A DNA stretch of 64,000 bases from Jannaschia sp. W003. Its GTDB lineage: Bacteria > Pseudomonadota > Alphaproteobacteria > Rhodobacterales > Rhodobacteraceae. The position numbers and the translations under genes were made by a program. Below, in pieces: positions 1-7,969 of the stretch. The stretch lies in assembly GCF_025144335.1 (NCBI RefSeq), contig NZ_CP083539.1, forward strand, positions 3,101,501 to 3,165,500, in the 5' to 3' direction. The notes beneath the pieces were generated by a model. The model was given only the letters and a program-made list of their open reading frames with translations. It did not search any database and was not told the DNA's origin. The number at the start of each line of letters is the position of its first letter. The first letter of the stretch is position 1.

Positions 1-363
1 GGCGAGCGCCATGCCCGCGAGGCGCCGGGGCGAGACGGCCTCGGCCCGTGCGAGGCCCGCCGCGAGGAGCGCGAGCTGGACGGTGGCGAAGAGGATCAGC
101 GCGCCGAGGCCGGCGTCGAGGCTGCGGTAGGCGAGGGAGAAGCCCAGGAGGTAGACCGCGAGCGCGAGGGCCGCGCCCCACCGCTTCGCGCCGCCCAGCG
201 GCACCCGCCCGCGCGCCAGCACCGCGAGGGTAGCCGCGCCGGCGGCCACGCGGATTGCGGCGAAGGCGACCGGGTCGGTGCCGGCAAGCACCCCGGCGCG
301 GGTCAGCAGCGAGTTGCCGGCCATGAAGGTCATGGCGAGGGCGGCGAGGGCGAGGGTTCTCAT
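1..363 (-). CDS. EamA/DMT-family transporter, N-terminal part
   Basis: The first 121 codons of a membrane transporter; the rest lies beyond the window start. The ATG is at 363. The protein begins MRTLALAALAMTF and shows alternating hydrophobic helices with the pattern of the drug/metabolite (EamA) family: helix 1 up to about residue 20, the motif LLTRAG, a helix over DPVAFAAIRVAAG, then helices around residues 58-75 and 80-95. Family members have ten such helices in the inner membrane and export small metabolites; the substrate cannot be told. It follows the DUF2161 gene in the same direction after a 122-base gap holding a repeat. Confidence 0.75.
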   Translation of the reverse strand, partial: MRTLALAALAMTFMAGNSLLTRAGVLAGTDPVAFAAIRVAAGAATLAVLARGRVPLGGAKRWGAALALAVYLLGFSLAYRSLDAGLGALILFATVQLALLAAGLARAEAVSPRRLAGMALA

Positions 364-433
364 GGGGGTCTGTTGGGCGTGGCGGCGGCGGGGCGCAAGC
401 TGGACCGTTGTTTGCAAGGGGCCAGCCACTCGC

Positions 434-537
434 GCTCCCGGAGGTATTTAGGAAACGAAGACGAGGATCCCCCCTTCCTCTGGCCCTAAATATCTCGGGG
501 GAGGCCCGAAGGGCCGGGGGCAGAGCCCCCCTCCCCC
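434..537. repeat. Family-2 intergenic repeat (copy 1, double)
   Basis: Two inverted half-copies of an element with core CTAAATATCTCGGGGGAG. The left arm (434-452) is inverted relative to the right arm (484-503). The right arm is followed by a GGGGGC-AGA-GCCCCC hairpin at 516-530. Relatives lie at 14826-14925, 36928-36990 and 42894-42958. The stop codon and last ~17 codons of the DUF2161 gene are inside this element. Confidence 0.8.
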
Positions 538-1184
538 ATCGCCACGGCCGCGCCCTCGGGGGTCAGCGCGTAGACCCCCACCTCCACCCGCACGAACCAC
601 CCATAATGATTGTCCCGCATCATCGCCGTGGCCTTCGCGACCCCGGTCGCCTTCGCCACCGCCGCCCCCTTCGCGGGGCCGGCGGCGAGGTGGCGGGCCA
701 GGGCCTCGCAGTCCTGCCGGTAGGCCGTGACCAGCCCCGCCCGCGTGGCGCCGCCTTCGGAAGGATCGCCCCGCCGGGCCGCGAACTCGCGCAGGAGCCG
801 CTCGCGCGGGCGCCGGAGAAGGCGGGGGCGGAACGGGCCGGGGTCGCAATGGACGGTGACCAGCCCGTTCGAGGCGCGCACCGTCAGCACCCCCAGCCCC
901 AGCCGCCGCGCGAGGCGCAGGTTGGCCTTGAGCGCGGCGTATCCGCGCCGGCCCTCGGGCGCGGGGACGGCGAGGTAGACGTGGGGCGTCGCGTCTTGCC
1001 GGGCCACGCCCTGCTGGATCAGCGAGAGCGACCAGCCCGTCTTCAGCTCCACGATCACGGGCGGCTCGTCCCCGCGCACCGCCACCACGTCGGCGGGGCC
1101 GATCTCGCCCTTCACGGCGTAGCCCTGCGCCTCCAGGAACGCCTTGACGGGGGGGTAGAGCGCGGTCTCGGGCGGGCGTGACAT
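486..1184 (-). CDS. DUF2161-family protein with PD-(D/E)XK nuclease-like fold
   Basis: 232 residues starting MSRPPETALYPPV. The N-terminal half carries a PD-(D/E)XK-like core: GEIGPADVVAV with the acidic residue near 31, then VIVELKTGWS near residues 43-52, matching the DUF2161 family annotated as putative phosphodiesterases. A winged-helix-like segment with the motif RDNHYGWFVRVE lies near residue 190. The last residues, GGSAPGPSGLPRDI, are encoded by a repeat element (434-537), so the true family C-terminus is probably near residue 215. It is divergent from ppaC with 56 bases between starts. No biological role is established. Confidence 0.8.
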   Translation of the reverse strand: MSRPPETALYPPVKAFLEAQGYAVKGEIGPADVVAVRGDEPPVIVELKTGWSLSLIQQGVARQDATPHVYLAVPAPEGRRGYAALKANLRLARRLGLGVLTVRASNGLVTVHCDPGPFRPRLLRRPRERLLREFAARRGDPSEGGATRAGLVTAYRQDCEALARHLAAGPAKGAAVAKATGVAKATAMMRDNHYGWFVRVEVGVYALTPEGAAVAMGEGGSAPGPSGLPRDI

Positions 1185-1205
1185 CCGGTCGGCAGGGGAC
1201 TAGGG
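1178..1205 (+). promoter_or_regulatory. Candidate promoter of ppaC
   Basis: GTGACA (1178-1183), 16 bases, then CTAGGG (1200-1205). The -35 overlaps the start codon region of the divergent DUF2161 gene. The -10 matches the CTAG type seen before other genes here. Confidence 0.35.
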
Positions 1206-1240
1206 GAGCGGAAATTTGCCCTGCCACGGAGTCGCCCCCC

Positions 1241-2161
1241 ATGACCACCCTCGTATTCGGCCACCGCGCCCCCGACACCGATTCCACCGGCGCGCCGATC
1301 GCCTGGGCCTGGTACCTCGGGACCCAAGGCGAGGAGGCCGAGGCGGTGCTCTTGGGCGAGCCGAACACCGAGGCGGCCTTCGTGCTGGAGCGCTGGAAGC
1401 TGGACCGCCCGCGCATCATCGACGACGTGGAGGCGGACCAGCGCGTCGTGATCGTGGACACGAACAACCCCGCCGAGCTGCCCAAGTCGCTGGGCGAGGC
1501 CGACGTCTGCGCCATCATCGACCACCACAAGCTGGCGGGCGGCATCGAGACCAAGCGCCCCATCGACATCACCATCAAGCCGCTGGCCTGCACCGCCACG
1601 GTGATGGCCGGGCTGATGGGCGACGAAGCGGTCGACGGCGCCCCGGAGCACATCCGCGGCGCGATGCTGTCGTGCATCCTGTCGGACACCCTCGAGTTCC
1701 GCTCGCCCACCACCACCGACACCGACCGCGCGCTGGCCGAGCGGCTGGCCGACGGCCTCGGGGTCTCGATCCCCGACCTCGCCGCCGAAATGTTCAAGGC
1801 GAAGTCCGACGTGAGCCGCTTCTCGGAGGCGGAGCTCCTGCGGATGGACTCCAAGGAGTATGCGGTCGAGGGCACCAAGTTCCGCGTCTCGGTGCTGGAG
1901 ACCACCGCGCCCGAGGTGGTGCTCGACCGCAAGCAGGCCATCATGGACGCCATGCCCAAGGTGGCCGAGGAGGACGGCGTGACCGGCGTGCTCCTGTTCG
2001 TGGTCGACATCCTGCGCGAGGAGGCCACCCTCCTCGTGCCCGACACGCTGACGAAGGCCGTGGCCGAGGCCTCGTTCGGCGCCACCGTGGACGGCGACAG
2101 CGTGGTGCTGCCCGGCGTCATGAGCCGCAAGAAGCAGATCATCCCGGCGCTCAAGCTGTGA
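1241..2161 (+). CDS. ppaC: Manganese-dependent inorganic pyrophosphatase (family II)
   Basis: 306 residues beginning MTTLVFGHRAPDTDS. It hydrolyses pyrophosphate to phosphate in the cytoplasm, pulling biosynthetic reactions forward. It is a DHH-superfamily enzyme: the N-terminal HxPDTD motif at residues 8-13, the DHH triad at 94-96, and a C-terminal DHHA2 domain with the substrate-binding RKKQ motif close to the end (SRKKQIIP). Length fits the family (about 310). The ATG at 1241 is chosen because homology begins there; the frame is open further upstream to 1178 but that part is not family-like. Its stop overlaps the GTG start of the next gene. Confidence 0.95.
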   Translation: MTTLVFGHRAPDTDSTGAPIAWAWYLGTQGEEAEAVLLGEPNTEAAFVLERWKLDRPRIIDDVEADQRVVIVDTNNPAELPKSLGEADVCAIIDHHKLAGGIETKRPIDITIKPLACTATVMAGLMGDEAVDGAPEHIRGAMLSCILSDTLEFRSPTTTDTDRALAERLADGLGVSIPDLAAEMFKAKSDVSRFSEAELLRMDSKEYAVEGTKFRVSVLETTAPEVVLDRKQAIMDAMPKVAEEDGVTGVLLFVVDILREEATLLVPDTLTKAVAEASFGATVDGDSVVLPGVMSRKKQIIPALKL

Positions 2162-3030
2162 GGATCGTCGGCAGTTTGGCGGAGATCTCGGCCCCCTACG
2201 ACGCGATGTTCGTGGACCTGTGGGGCTGCGTCCACGACGGGCTGCGCCCCCTGCCCGGCGCCGTCGAGGCGCTGCAGGCGTATCGCGCGGGGGGCGGCCG
2301 GGTGATCCTGGTCACCAACGCGCCCCGGCCCCGCGACTCCGTGGCCGAGCAGCTGGGCCGCATCGGCGTCGCCCGCGACGCCTGGGACGACATCGCCACG
2401 TCGGGCGACTCCGCGCGGCTGGCGCTGTTCCGGGGCGCGGTGGGCACGAAGGTCTGGCACCTCGGCCCACCCCATGACGCGCCGTTCTTCGAGCCGCCGC
2501 GCATCCTGGACGATCCCGCGCCGATCGAGCTGGTCTCGCTGAACGCCGCCGAGGGCATCGCCTGCACCGGCCCGTTCGACCCCCTCGCCGACCTCGCCGT
2601 GCTGCGGCCGCAGCTCTTGGCGGCGAAGACGCGGGGGCTGAAGCTGCTCTGCGCCAACCCCGACATCGTGGTGGACCGGGGCGAGGTGCGCGAGTGGTGT
2701 GCGGGCGCCGTGGCCCAGCTCTATGCCGAGATGGGGGGCGAGTCGCTCTACTTCGGCAAGCCGCACCCGCCGATCTACGACCTCGCCCGGCGGCGCCTCG
2801 CGCAGATCGCGGACGTGAGCGACGACGCGATCCTGTGCGTGGGCGACGGCGTGCTGACGGACGCGCGCGGCGCCATGGGCGAGGGTCTCGACATGCTGTT
2901 CCTGTCGGGCGGGCTGGCCGCCGAGGAAACCGGGACCGTGCCGGGGGGCGACCCGGACCCCGAGCGGCTGGCCGCGCTGGTGGCACGCGAGCAGGTGGAG
3001 CCGCGCTTCGCGATGGGCACGCTTCGGTAA
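2158..3030 (+). CDS. HAD-superfamily class IIA hydrolase (TIGR01459 type)
   Basis: 290 residues starting with GTG at 2158, overlapping the ppaC stop (GTGA), so translation is probably coupled. The nucleophile motif MFVDLWGCVHDG is near residue 20, the Thr motif LVTNAPRPR near 52, and the C-terminal GKPHPPIYD and CVGDGVLTDARGA motifs supply Lys and the acidic pair. The Trp after the first Asp is usual in this subfamily. Members resemble nucleotide and sugar phosphatases such as NagD; the physiological substrate is not known. The pairing with pyrophosphatase suggests phosphate-ester housekeeping, but this is inference. Confidence 0.85.
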   Translation: MRIVGSLAEISAPYDAMFVDLWGCVHDGLRPLPGAVEALQAYRAGGGRVILVTNAPRPRDSVAEQLGRIGVARDAWDDIATSGDSARLALFRGAVGTKVWHLGPPHDAPFFEPPRILDDPAPIELVSLNAAEGIACTGPFDPLADLAVLRPQLLAAKTRGLKLLCANPDIVVDRGEVREWCAGAVAQLYAEMGGESLYFGKPHPPIYDLARRRLAQIADVSDDAILCVGDGVLTDARGAMGEGLDMLFLSGGLAAEETGTVPGGDPDPERLAALVAREQVEPRFAMGTLR

Positions 3031-3078
3031 CGAAGCTGCCTTTGCGGGCTCTCCGCCGCATGAATGTTGCGCGAGCCC

Positions 3079-3107
3079 TTGCCGCGTCGCGGCGCGCGCG
3101 CTAGCAT
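3079..3107 (+). promoter_or_regulatory. Candidate promoter of the MaoC gene
   Basis: TTGCCG (3079-3084), 17 bases, then TAGCAT (3102-3107), about 25 bases before the ATG at 3132. The -10 keeps the TA....AT frame of the sigma-70 consensus. Confidence 0.5.
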
Positions 3108-3131
3108 GTCCGGGTGACACCGGAGGCCCCC

Positions 3132-3575
3132 ATGCTCGACAACGCGCCGCGCGGAACGATCTGCATCGAGGACATCGAGATCGGGATGACCCGCTCGCTC
3201 ACGAAGATCGTGACCGACCGGGACATCGAGCTGTTCGCCGAGGTCTCCACCGACCACAACCCGGTGCATTTGGACGACGCATATGCCCGCGACACCATCT
3301 TCGAGGGCCGCATCGCCCACGGGATGCTGACCGCCGGCCTGATCTCGGCGGTGATCGGCGAGCAGCTCCCGGGCCACGGCACGGTGTACCTCGGCCAGAC
3401 GCTGAAGTTCCTGGCCCCCGTGCGCCCCGGCGACATGGTGGAGGCGGTGGTGCGCGTGACGGACATGGACCTGCGCAAGCGGCGCGTCACGATGGAGACG
3501 TGGTGCGAGATCGGCGGCAAGCGGGTGCTGGCCGGCGAGGCGGTGGTGCTGGCGCCGTCGCGGAAGTTCGACTGA
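3132..3575 (+). CDS. MaoC-family (R)-specific enoyl-CoA hydratase-like protein
   Basis: 147 residues with a single hot-dog fold. The hydratase-2 motif appears as STDHNPVHLDDAYA near residues 38-51 (catalytic Asp and His) followed by GRIAHGMLTAG. Such enzymes hydrate trans-2-enoyl-CoA to (R)-3-hydroxyacyl-CoA, often feeding polyhydroxyalkanoate synthesis, but small MaoC proteins have varied substrates. ATG 3132 is chosen over the in-frame GTG at 3114 because GGAGG lies five bases before 3132. It has its own promoter and appears to be a single-gene unit. Confidence 0.85.
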   Translation: MLDNAPRGTICIEDIEIGMTRSLTKIVTDRDIELFAEVSTDHNPVHLDDAYARDTIFEGRIAHGMLTAGLISAVIGEQLPGHGTVYLGQTLKFLAPVRPGDMVEAVVRVTDMDLRKRRVTMETWCEIGGKRVLAGEAVVLAPSRKFD

Positions 3576-3646
3576 AGGGGCGGGGCGGGCATCCGGGCCC
3601 ACCACTTGCGCCGCTTCAACACCGACGATCTTTACTCTCCCAACGT

Positions 3647-3760
3647 CGCCCCGGCCTTGAGCCGGGACCTCGGGGTGCCGCGGCGCTGCCTTACGGATAG
3701 CGCGCGGGCCCCAGCCTTCCCTCTCCTTCCGCCGGAGGCCCCGGCGCAGGGCCGGGGCGG
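3647..3760. repeat. Family-1 REP/BIME-like repeat (copy A)
   Basis: A forward unit CGCCCCGGCCTTGAGCCGG starting at 3647 and an inverted unit GAGGCCCCGGCGCAGGGCC (3735-3753, continuing to 3759), separated by about 60 bases. Each unit can form a hairpin. It sits in the 266-base gap between the MaoC gene and gatC, where no gene is seen. Related copies lie at 9877-9976, 40597-40818 and 56157-56334. Confidence 0.8.
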
Positions 3761-3785
3761 GGTCGTCATCGCCTCCCGCCTCCCG

Positions 3786-3814
3786 TTGAACCCGCCCCGC
3801 GCCCCCGCTAGACG
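3786..3814 (+). promoter_or_regulatory. Candidate promoter of gatCA
   Basis: TTGAAC (3786-3791), 17 bases, TAGACG (3809-3814), about 28 bases before the gatC ATG. Confidence 0.55.
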
Positions 3815-3841
3815 GGCCGCGATCTGCTGGAGGCCCGCCCC

Positions 3842-4129
3842 ATGTCCATCGACGAGGAAACCGCGCGCAAGGTCGCGAAGCTCGCGCGCATCGCGGTGCC
3901 CGAGGACCGGCTGCCGGCGCTCGCCGGCGAGTTCAATGCCATCCTCGGCTTCATCGAGCAGCTCGGCGAGGTCGACGTGGACGGCGTGGAGCCGATGACC
4001 TCGGTGACGCCCATGCGCCTGCGCCGCCGCGAGGACGTCGTGACCGACGGGTCGAAGCAGGAGGCCGTGCTGCGCAACGCCCCGGACGCCCGCGAGGGCT
4101 TCTTCGCCGTGCCGAAGGTGGTGGAATGA
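3842..4129 (+). CDS. gatC: Asp/Glu-tRNA amidotransferase subunit C
   Basis: 95 residues, full family length. GatC wraps around GatA and stabilises the GatCAB complex that converts Glu-tRNA(Gln) and Asp-tRNA(Asn) to the amidated forms in the cytoplasm. The sequence has the classic start [18 protein letters not shown], the [16 protein letters not shown] helix, and the [16 protein letters not shown] strip. The ATG follows a GGAGG. It overlaps gatA by four bases (ATGA). gatB is not in this window. Confidence 0.95.
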   Translation: MSIDEETARKVAKLARIAVPEDRLPALAGEFNAILGFIEQLGEVDVDGVEPMTSVTPMRLRRREDVVTDGSKQEAVLRNAPDAREGFFAVPKVVE

Positions 4130-5610
4130 CCCTGACCGACCTGACCCTCGCCGGCGCGCGCGACGCGCTGCGCAGCGGCGAGACCACCGCGCAGGCGCTC
4201 GCGGAGGCGCACATCGAGGCCGCCGAGGCCTCCGCGCCCCTCAACGCCTTCGTGCATCACACCCCGGACCTCGCCCGCCGGCAGGCCGAGGCCGCCGACG
4301 CGCGCCTGCGCCGCGGCGACGCGCCCGCCATGTGCGGCATACCGATCGGCGTAAAGGACCTGTTCTGCACCGAGGGCGTGGCCAGCCAGGCCGGCTCGCG
4401 CATCCTCGAGGGGTTCGAGCCGCCCTACGAGTCCACCGTGACGGACCACCTCCAGCGCGCCGGCGCCGTCACCCTGGGCAAGCTGAACATGGACGAGTTC
4501 GCCATGGGCTCGTCGAACGAGACCTCCGTCTACGGCCCCGTGGTGAACCCGTGGCGGGCGGACGGATCCGACGCCCCCCTCACGCCCGGCGGCTCGTCGG
4601 GCGGCTCGGCGGCGGCCGTCGCGGCACGCACCTGCATCGCCGCGCTCGGCACCGACACCGGCGGCTCGATCCGCCAGCCTGCGGCGTTCACCGGGATCGT
4701 GGGCCTCAAGCCCACCTACGGGCGCGTGAGCCGCTGGGGCATCGTCGCATTCGCCTCCTCGCTTGACCAGGCGGGGCCAATGACGCGCACGGTGCGGGAT
4801 GCGGCGATCATGCTGGGAGCCATGGCCGGGCACGACCCGAAGGACTCCACCTCCGCGGACCGCGCGGTGCCGGACTTCGAGGCGATGCTCTCGGGCGACG
4901 TGCGGGGCCAGGTCATCGGCATTCCGCGCGAGTACCGCATGGACGGCATGCCGGGCGAGATCGAGGCGCTGTGGACCCGCGGCATCGAGATGCTGCGCGA
5001 CGCGGGCGCCGAGACCCGCGACATCTCTCTGCCCCACACCAGGTACGCCCTGCCCGCCTACTACGTGATCGCGCCCGCGGAGGCATCCAGTAACCTCGCG
5101 CGCTACGACGGCGTGCGCTACGGCCGCCGTGCGGCGCTCGCCCAGGGCGACGGCATCACCGAGATGTACGAGAAGACGCGGGCCGAGGGCTTCGGCGACG
5201 AGGTGCAGCGGCGGGTGATGGTGGGAACCTACGTGCTCTCGGCCGGGTTCTACGACGCCTACTACAACCGGGCCCGCAAGGTCCGCACGCTGATCCGACG
5301 CGACTTCGAGGAGGCCTTCGCGGACGGCGTCGACGCGATCCTGACCCCGGCCACGCCCTCGGCGGCGTTCCCGCTGGGCACCATGGAGGACGCCGACCCG
5401 ATCGCGATGTACCTCAACGACGTGTTCACGGTGACGGTGAACCTCGCCGGGCTGCCGGGCATCTCGGTGCCGGCGGGGCTGGACGGCTCCGGGCTGCCGC
5501 TCGGGCTGCAGGTGATCGGACGGCCCTGGGAAGAGGGCGCGTTGATGAATGTGGCACAGGCGCTGGAGGATCGCGCCGGATTCGTGGCGCGGCCGGAACG
5601 GTGGTGGTAG
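4126..5610 (+). CDS. gatA: Asp/Glu-tRNA amidotransferase subunit A
   Basis: 494 residues of the amidase-signature family. GatA hydrolyses glutamine and channels the ammonia to GatB, where the aminoacyl-tRNA is amidated. The catalytic Ser-cisSer-Lys triad is visible: Lys77 in GVKDLF, the Gly/Ser-rich [11 protein letters not shown] at 154-164 with cis-Ser near 157, and Ser181 in [11 protein letters not shown]. The ammonia-channel and C-terminal regions are intact ([19 protein letters not shown]). The start overlaps the gatC stop, so the two are translationally coupled. Confidence 0.97.
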   Translation: MTLTDLTLAGARDALRSGETTAQALAEAHIEAAEASAPLNAFVHHTPDLARRQAEAADARLRRGDAPAMCGIPIGVKDLFCTEGVASQAGSRILEGFEPPYESTVTDHLQRAGAVTLGKLNMDEFAMGSSNETSVYGPVVNPWRADGSDAPLTPGGSSGGSAAAVAARTCIAALGTDTGGSIRQPAAFTGIVGLKPTYGRVSRWGIVAFASSLDQAGPMTRTVRDAAIMLGAMAGHDPKDSTSADRAVPDFEAMLSGDVRGQVIGIPREYRMDGMPGEIEALWTRGIEMLRDAGAETRDISLPHTRYALPAYYVIAPAEASSNLARYDGVRYGRRAALAQGDGITEMYEKTRAEGFGDEVQRRVMVGTYVLSAGFYDAYYNRARKVRTLIRRDFEEAFADGVDAILTPATPSAAFPLGTMEDADPIAMYLNDVFTVTVNLAGLPGISVPAGLDGSGLPLGLQVIGRPWEEGALMNVAQALEDRAGFVARPERWW

Positions 5611-5643
5611 GCTCGGGGCAATAAAGAGCCAGAGGCCGAGCTG

Positions 5644-6354
5644 ATGAGACTGCTGATGTGTTGCGCCGCCGCGCTCGTGGCCGGCGCCTGCGCCCCCGCG
5701 ATTCCCGACAGCGGCGCGTCCGCGCGCCGGGCCGCGCCCCCCGAGACCGTCACCGCGGTGCCGCCGCCCGCCTCGGGGCCGATCGCCCGCGCCGTGGCCG
5801 AGGAGGACGCCGAGGCCGCGCGCCTCGCCGCCGACACCCGCGCCGCCCTCGGCGCCCCGGAGCGCGACGTGGCGTCCGCGGCCCCCGTGGCCGCCCCCGC
5901 ACCGCTGCCCGTGCCGTCCGCCGCGCCCGCGAGCGGTGCGACCGGCGCCGCCGGCATCTCGCGCGAGCAGGACTTCGGCGCCGTGGCCGGCGCCCGCTCC
6001 ATCGAGGAGGACGCCGCCCGCCTGGCCGCCTTGCGCGCCCGCCGCGCCGAGATGGAGGTCTCGGCGGCCGACGTCGACCTGACCCGCCCCGAGACGACCG
6101 CGCCCAACGTCGCCGCCTACGCCCTGCGGGGCGCGCGCCCCGTGGGCAACCAGGGCTGGAGCCGCGGCCCCTTCGCGAGCGCCAACGCCGCCGCGCGCCG
6201 CTGCGCGCGCTACGTGAACGGCGACGCGGCGCAGGCCGCCTTCCTCGGCGCCGGCGGCCCCGAGCGCGACCGCCTCGGGCTCGACCCGGACGGCGACGGC
6301 AACGCCTGCGGCTGGGACCCGGCCGGCTACCGCGCCATCGTGCGCGGGGGCTGA
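5644..6354 (+). CDS. Lipoprotein with C-terminal excalibur-like motif
   Basis: 236 residues. A signal peptide ends in a lipobox (LVAGAC, Cys near 16), so it should be anchored in a membrane facing the periplasm. The middle (about 20-140) is a low-complexity Ala/Pro-rich linker. The C-terminal ~65 residues resemble an excalibur-type calcium-binding motif: RCARYVNGDAAQAAF, then DPDGDGNACGW with regularly spaced Asp. No catalytic function can be assigned. It lies between gatA and the amidase and ends one base before the amidase GTG, suggesting cotranscription and perhaps an envelope role. Confidence 0.75.
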   Translation: MRLLMCCAAALVAGACAPAIPDSGASARRAAPPETVTAVPPPASGPIARAVAEEDAEAARLAADTRAALGAPERDVASAAPVAAPAPLPVPSAAPASGATGAAGISREQDFGAVAGARSIEEDAARLAALRARRAEMEVSAADVDLTRPETTAPNVAAYALRGARPVGNQGWSRGPFASANAAARRCARYVNGDAAQAAFLGAGGPERDRLGLDPDGDGNACGWDPAGYRAIVRGG

Positions 6355-6355
6355 C

Positions 6356-7057
6356 GTGGAGCACATCCCCTCGCCCAACCACGGGCCGCGCACCTTCGGC
6401 GGCACGCCCCGGCTGGTGGTGGTGCACTACACGGCGATGCAGGGCATAGACCCGGTGTTGCGCCACTTCGAGCGCCCCGAGACCCAGCTGTCGGCCCACT
6501 ACGTCGTGGGCGAGGACGGGCGCACCGTGCAGATGGTCGACGAGGACCGCCGCGCCTGGCACGCCGGGATCGGCTGCTGGGGCGAGTTCGCGGACGTGAA
6601 CAGCTTCTCGATCGGCATCGAGCTGTGCAACGCGGGCACGCACCCCTTCGCGGCCCGGCAGATGGACGCGCTGGAGCGGCTGCTGGAGGACGTGATGGCG
6701 CGCCACGCGATCCCGCCCGAGGCCGTGATCGGCCACTCCGACAGCGCGCCGGGGCGCAAGCAGGACCCGGGCCCCCGCTTCGACTGGCGCCGCCTCGCGG
6801 TGCGGGGCCTGGCCGTCTGGCCCGAGGGCCGCGCGTGGCGGGCGCCGAACTGGCCGGCCTTCCGCGCCGCGCTGCGCCGCTTCGGCTATACAGCGGAGGT
6901 GGACGACGCGGTGCTCCTCGAGACGTTCCGCCTGCGCTGGCGGCCCTGCGGCCTCGGCCCCCTGGACGCCGAGGACATGGCGGTGGCGGGCGAGCTGGCC
7001 TCGCGCTGGCCCGTGGAGACCGCGGCGCCCGTTGACCTGCGGGTGGTGGCGGGCTAG
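6356..7057 (+). CDS. N-acetylmuramoyl-L-alanine amidase (AmpD-like)
   Basis: 233 residues. It contains an amidase_2/PGRP-type zinc amidase domain: the first zinc His in VVVHYTAMQG, SAHYVVGEDG, the RRAWHAGIG strand, the FSIGIELCN motif and the last zinc His in VIGHSDSAPGRKQDPG. The family cleaves the amide between muramic acid and the stem peptide in peptidoglycan or anhydro-muropeptide recycling. No signal peptide is visible, favouring cytoplasmic recycling as for AmpD. The GTG at 6356 is chosen because MEHIPSPNHGPR is the family-like start. Its stop codon TAG (7055-7057) is part of the putative rnpB -10 box. Confidence 0.9.
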   Translation: MEHIPSPNHGPRTFGGTPRLVVVHYTAMQGIDPVLRHFERPETQLSAHYVVGEDGRTVQMVDEDRRAWHAGIGCWGEFADVNSFSIGIELCNAGTHPFAARQMDALERLLEDVMARHAIPPEAVIGHSDSAPGRKQDPGPRFDWRRLAVRGLAVWPEGRAWRAPNWPAFRAALRRFGYTAEVDDAVLLETFRLRWRPCGLGPLDAEDMAVAGELASRWPVETAAPVDLRVVAG

Positions 7058-7060
7058 CGC
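7032..7060 (+). promoter_or_regulatory. Candidate promoter of rnpB inside the amidase 3' end
   Basis: TTGACC (7032-7037), exactly 17 bases, TAGCGC (7055-7060). The predicted start of transcription (about 7066) falls on the 5' strand of the RNase P helix P1. The TAG of the -10 is the amidase stop codon. Confidence 0.5.
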
Positions 7061-7064
7061 CGCG

Positions 7065-7441
7065 GCGTGCGGGGGGCCGGGCGGCCGCGGGGCGCGAGCC
7101 CCGAGGAAAGTCCGGACTCCACGAAGCGACGGTGCCGGGTAACGCCCGGGCGGCGACCGGTTCTCCGGGAAGCCGACGGAAAGCGCCACAGAGAACAGAC
7201 CGCCGGGGGTCCGCCCCCGGCAAGGGTGAAACGGTGGGGCAAGAGCCCACCGGGAGGGCGGCAACGTCCTCCGCACGGCAAGCCCCACCGGGAGCAATGC
7301 CAAATAGGGACCGCGATGGGGGCTTCGCCCGGCGGTCCGGGTTGGCAGCTCGAGGGCCGCGGCGACGCGCGCTCCAGAGGAATGGTCGCCACCGGGGCCT
7401 CGGCTCCGGCACAGAATCCGGCTTACAGGCCCCCCGCACGC
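7065..7441 (+). ncRNA. rnpB: RNase P RNA (type A)
   Basis: The ribozyme subunit of RNase P, which removes 5' leaders from precursor tRNAs. Helix P1 is formed by 7065-7076 (GCGTGC plus six G) and its exact complement at 7430-7441. The universally conserved GAGGAAAGTCCGGACTCC is at 7103-7120 and the matching 3' block ACAGAATCCGGCTTAC at 7411-7426. The P15-type segment GGGTGAAACGGTGGGGCAAG sits near 7226. Size (about 377 nt) fits alphaproteobacterial forms. It directly follows the amidase gene; the ends are set from P1 and could be off by a few bases. Confidence 0.95.
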
Positions 7442-7494
7442 CTCCCCCGCACCCGCGCGAACCCGCGATACGCCCTTGCGGGGAGGGTGGCCTG

Positions 7495-7523
7495 TTGCGC
7501 ATTTGCACGAATCGCGCACCTAT
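7495..7523 (+). promoter_or_regulatory. Candidate promoter of the PAS-like gene
   Basis: TTGCGC (7495-7500), 17 bases, ACCTAT (7518-7523), in the 131-base gap between rnpB and the ATG at 7573. Apart from this the gap shows nothing notable. Confidence 0.35.
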
Positions 7524-7572
7524 GGGTCGAGGGCGCCCCGTGGGACGGGGGGGCAGCCCGAGAGGAGATCGG

Positions 7573-7953
7573 ATGACCCACACCGTGGAGCGGACCCGTG
7601 TGCTGCCGGGCTGGCGGGTGGTGCTGCCGGATCCGGCGCGCCGCGCCGCCGCCGAGGCGGACGAGCCGCGGGCGCTGGTGCGCGGCGACGGCATGATCGG
7701 CCTGCTCAACCCCGCCTTCCTGGAGCAGCTCGGCTTCGACCCGGAGGACGACCTGCGCGGTCTCCACTTCGCGGCCTTCTGGTCGCACGAGCTGCGCGCA
7801 GACGTCAGCCGCGCCCTGCGCGACGCGGGGGGCGGGGCGGAGCGGGAGCTGGCGCTCGACCTCGCTTACGTCACCGGGACCGCGCGGCAGTGCCGCATAG
7901 TGCTGCGCCCGCTCGGCACGGGGCTGGTGGAGGCGCGGCTGAGCGTGACGTGA
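7573..7953 (+). CDS. Small stand-alone PAS-like protein
   Basis: 126 residues. The centre (about 35-115) reads like one PAS fold: RALVRGDGMIGLLNPAFLEQLGF resembles the classic 'N-x-A-F/Y-x-x-x-L/T-G-Y/F' PAS helix, followed by DLRGLHFAAFWSHE and a strand-rich end. There is no attached kinase, GGDEF or HTH domain. Free PAS proteins can act as ligand- or partner-sensing modules, so the role is open. The ATG at 7573 has a GAGAGGAG just upstream. It lies between rnpB and rpmG with its own likely promoter. Confidence 0.6.
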   Translation: MTHTVERTRVLPGWRVVLPDPARRAAAEADEPRALVRGDGMIGLLNPAFLEQLGFDPEDDLRGLHFAAFWSHELRADVSRALRDAGGGAERELALDLAYVTGTARQCRIVLRPLGTGLVEARLSVT

Positions 7954-7969
7954 CGCGCGGCGGGGGGCG

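Noticed and set aside
448..3120. An 890-codon open frame antisense to DUF2161, ppaC and the HAD gene
   Set aside because: Low-complexity Arg/Ala/Gly/Pro product without family signal; a shadow caused by high GC at third positions of the real genes.
7132..7953. A 273-codon frame over rnpB and the PAS-like gene
   Set aside because: Its first half is RNase P RNA with conserved structure; only the part from 7573 has a ribosome site and protein-like sequence.
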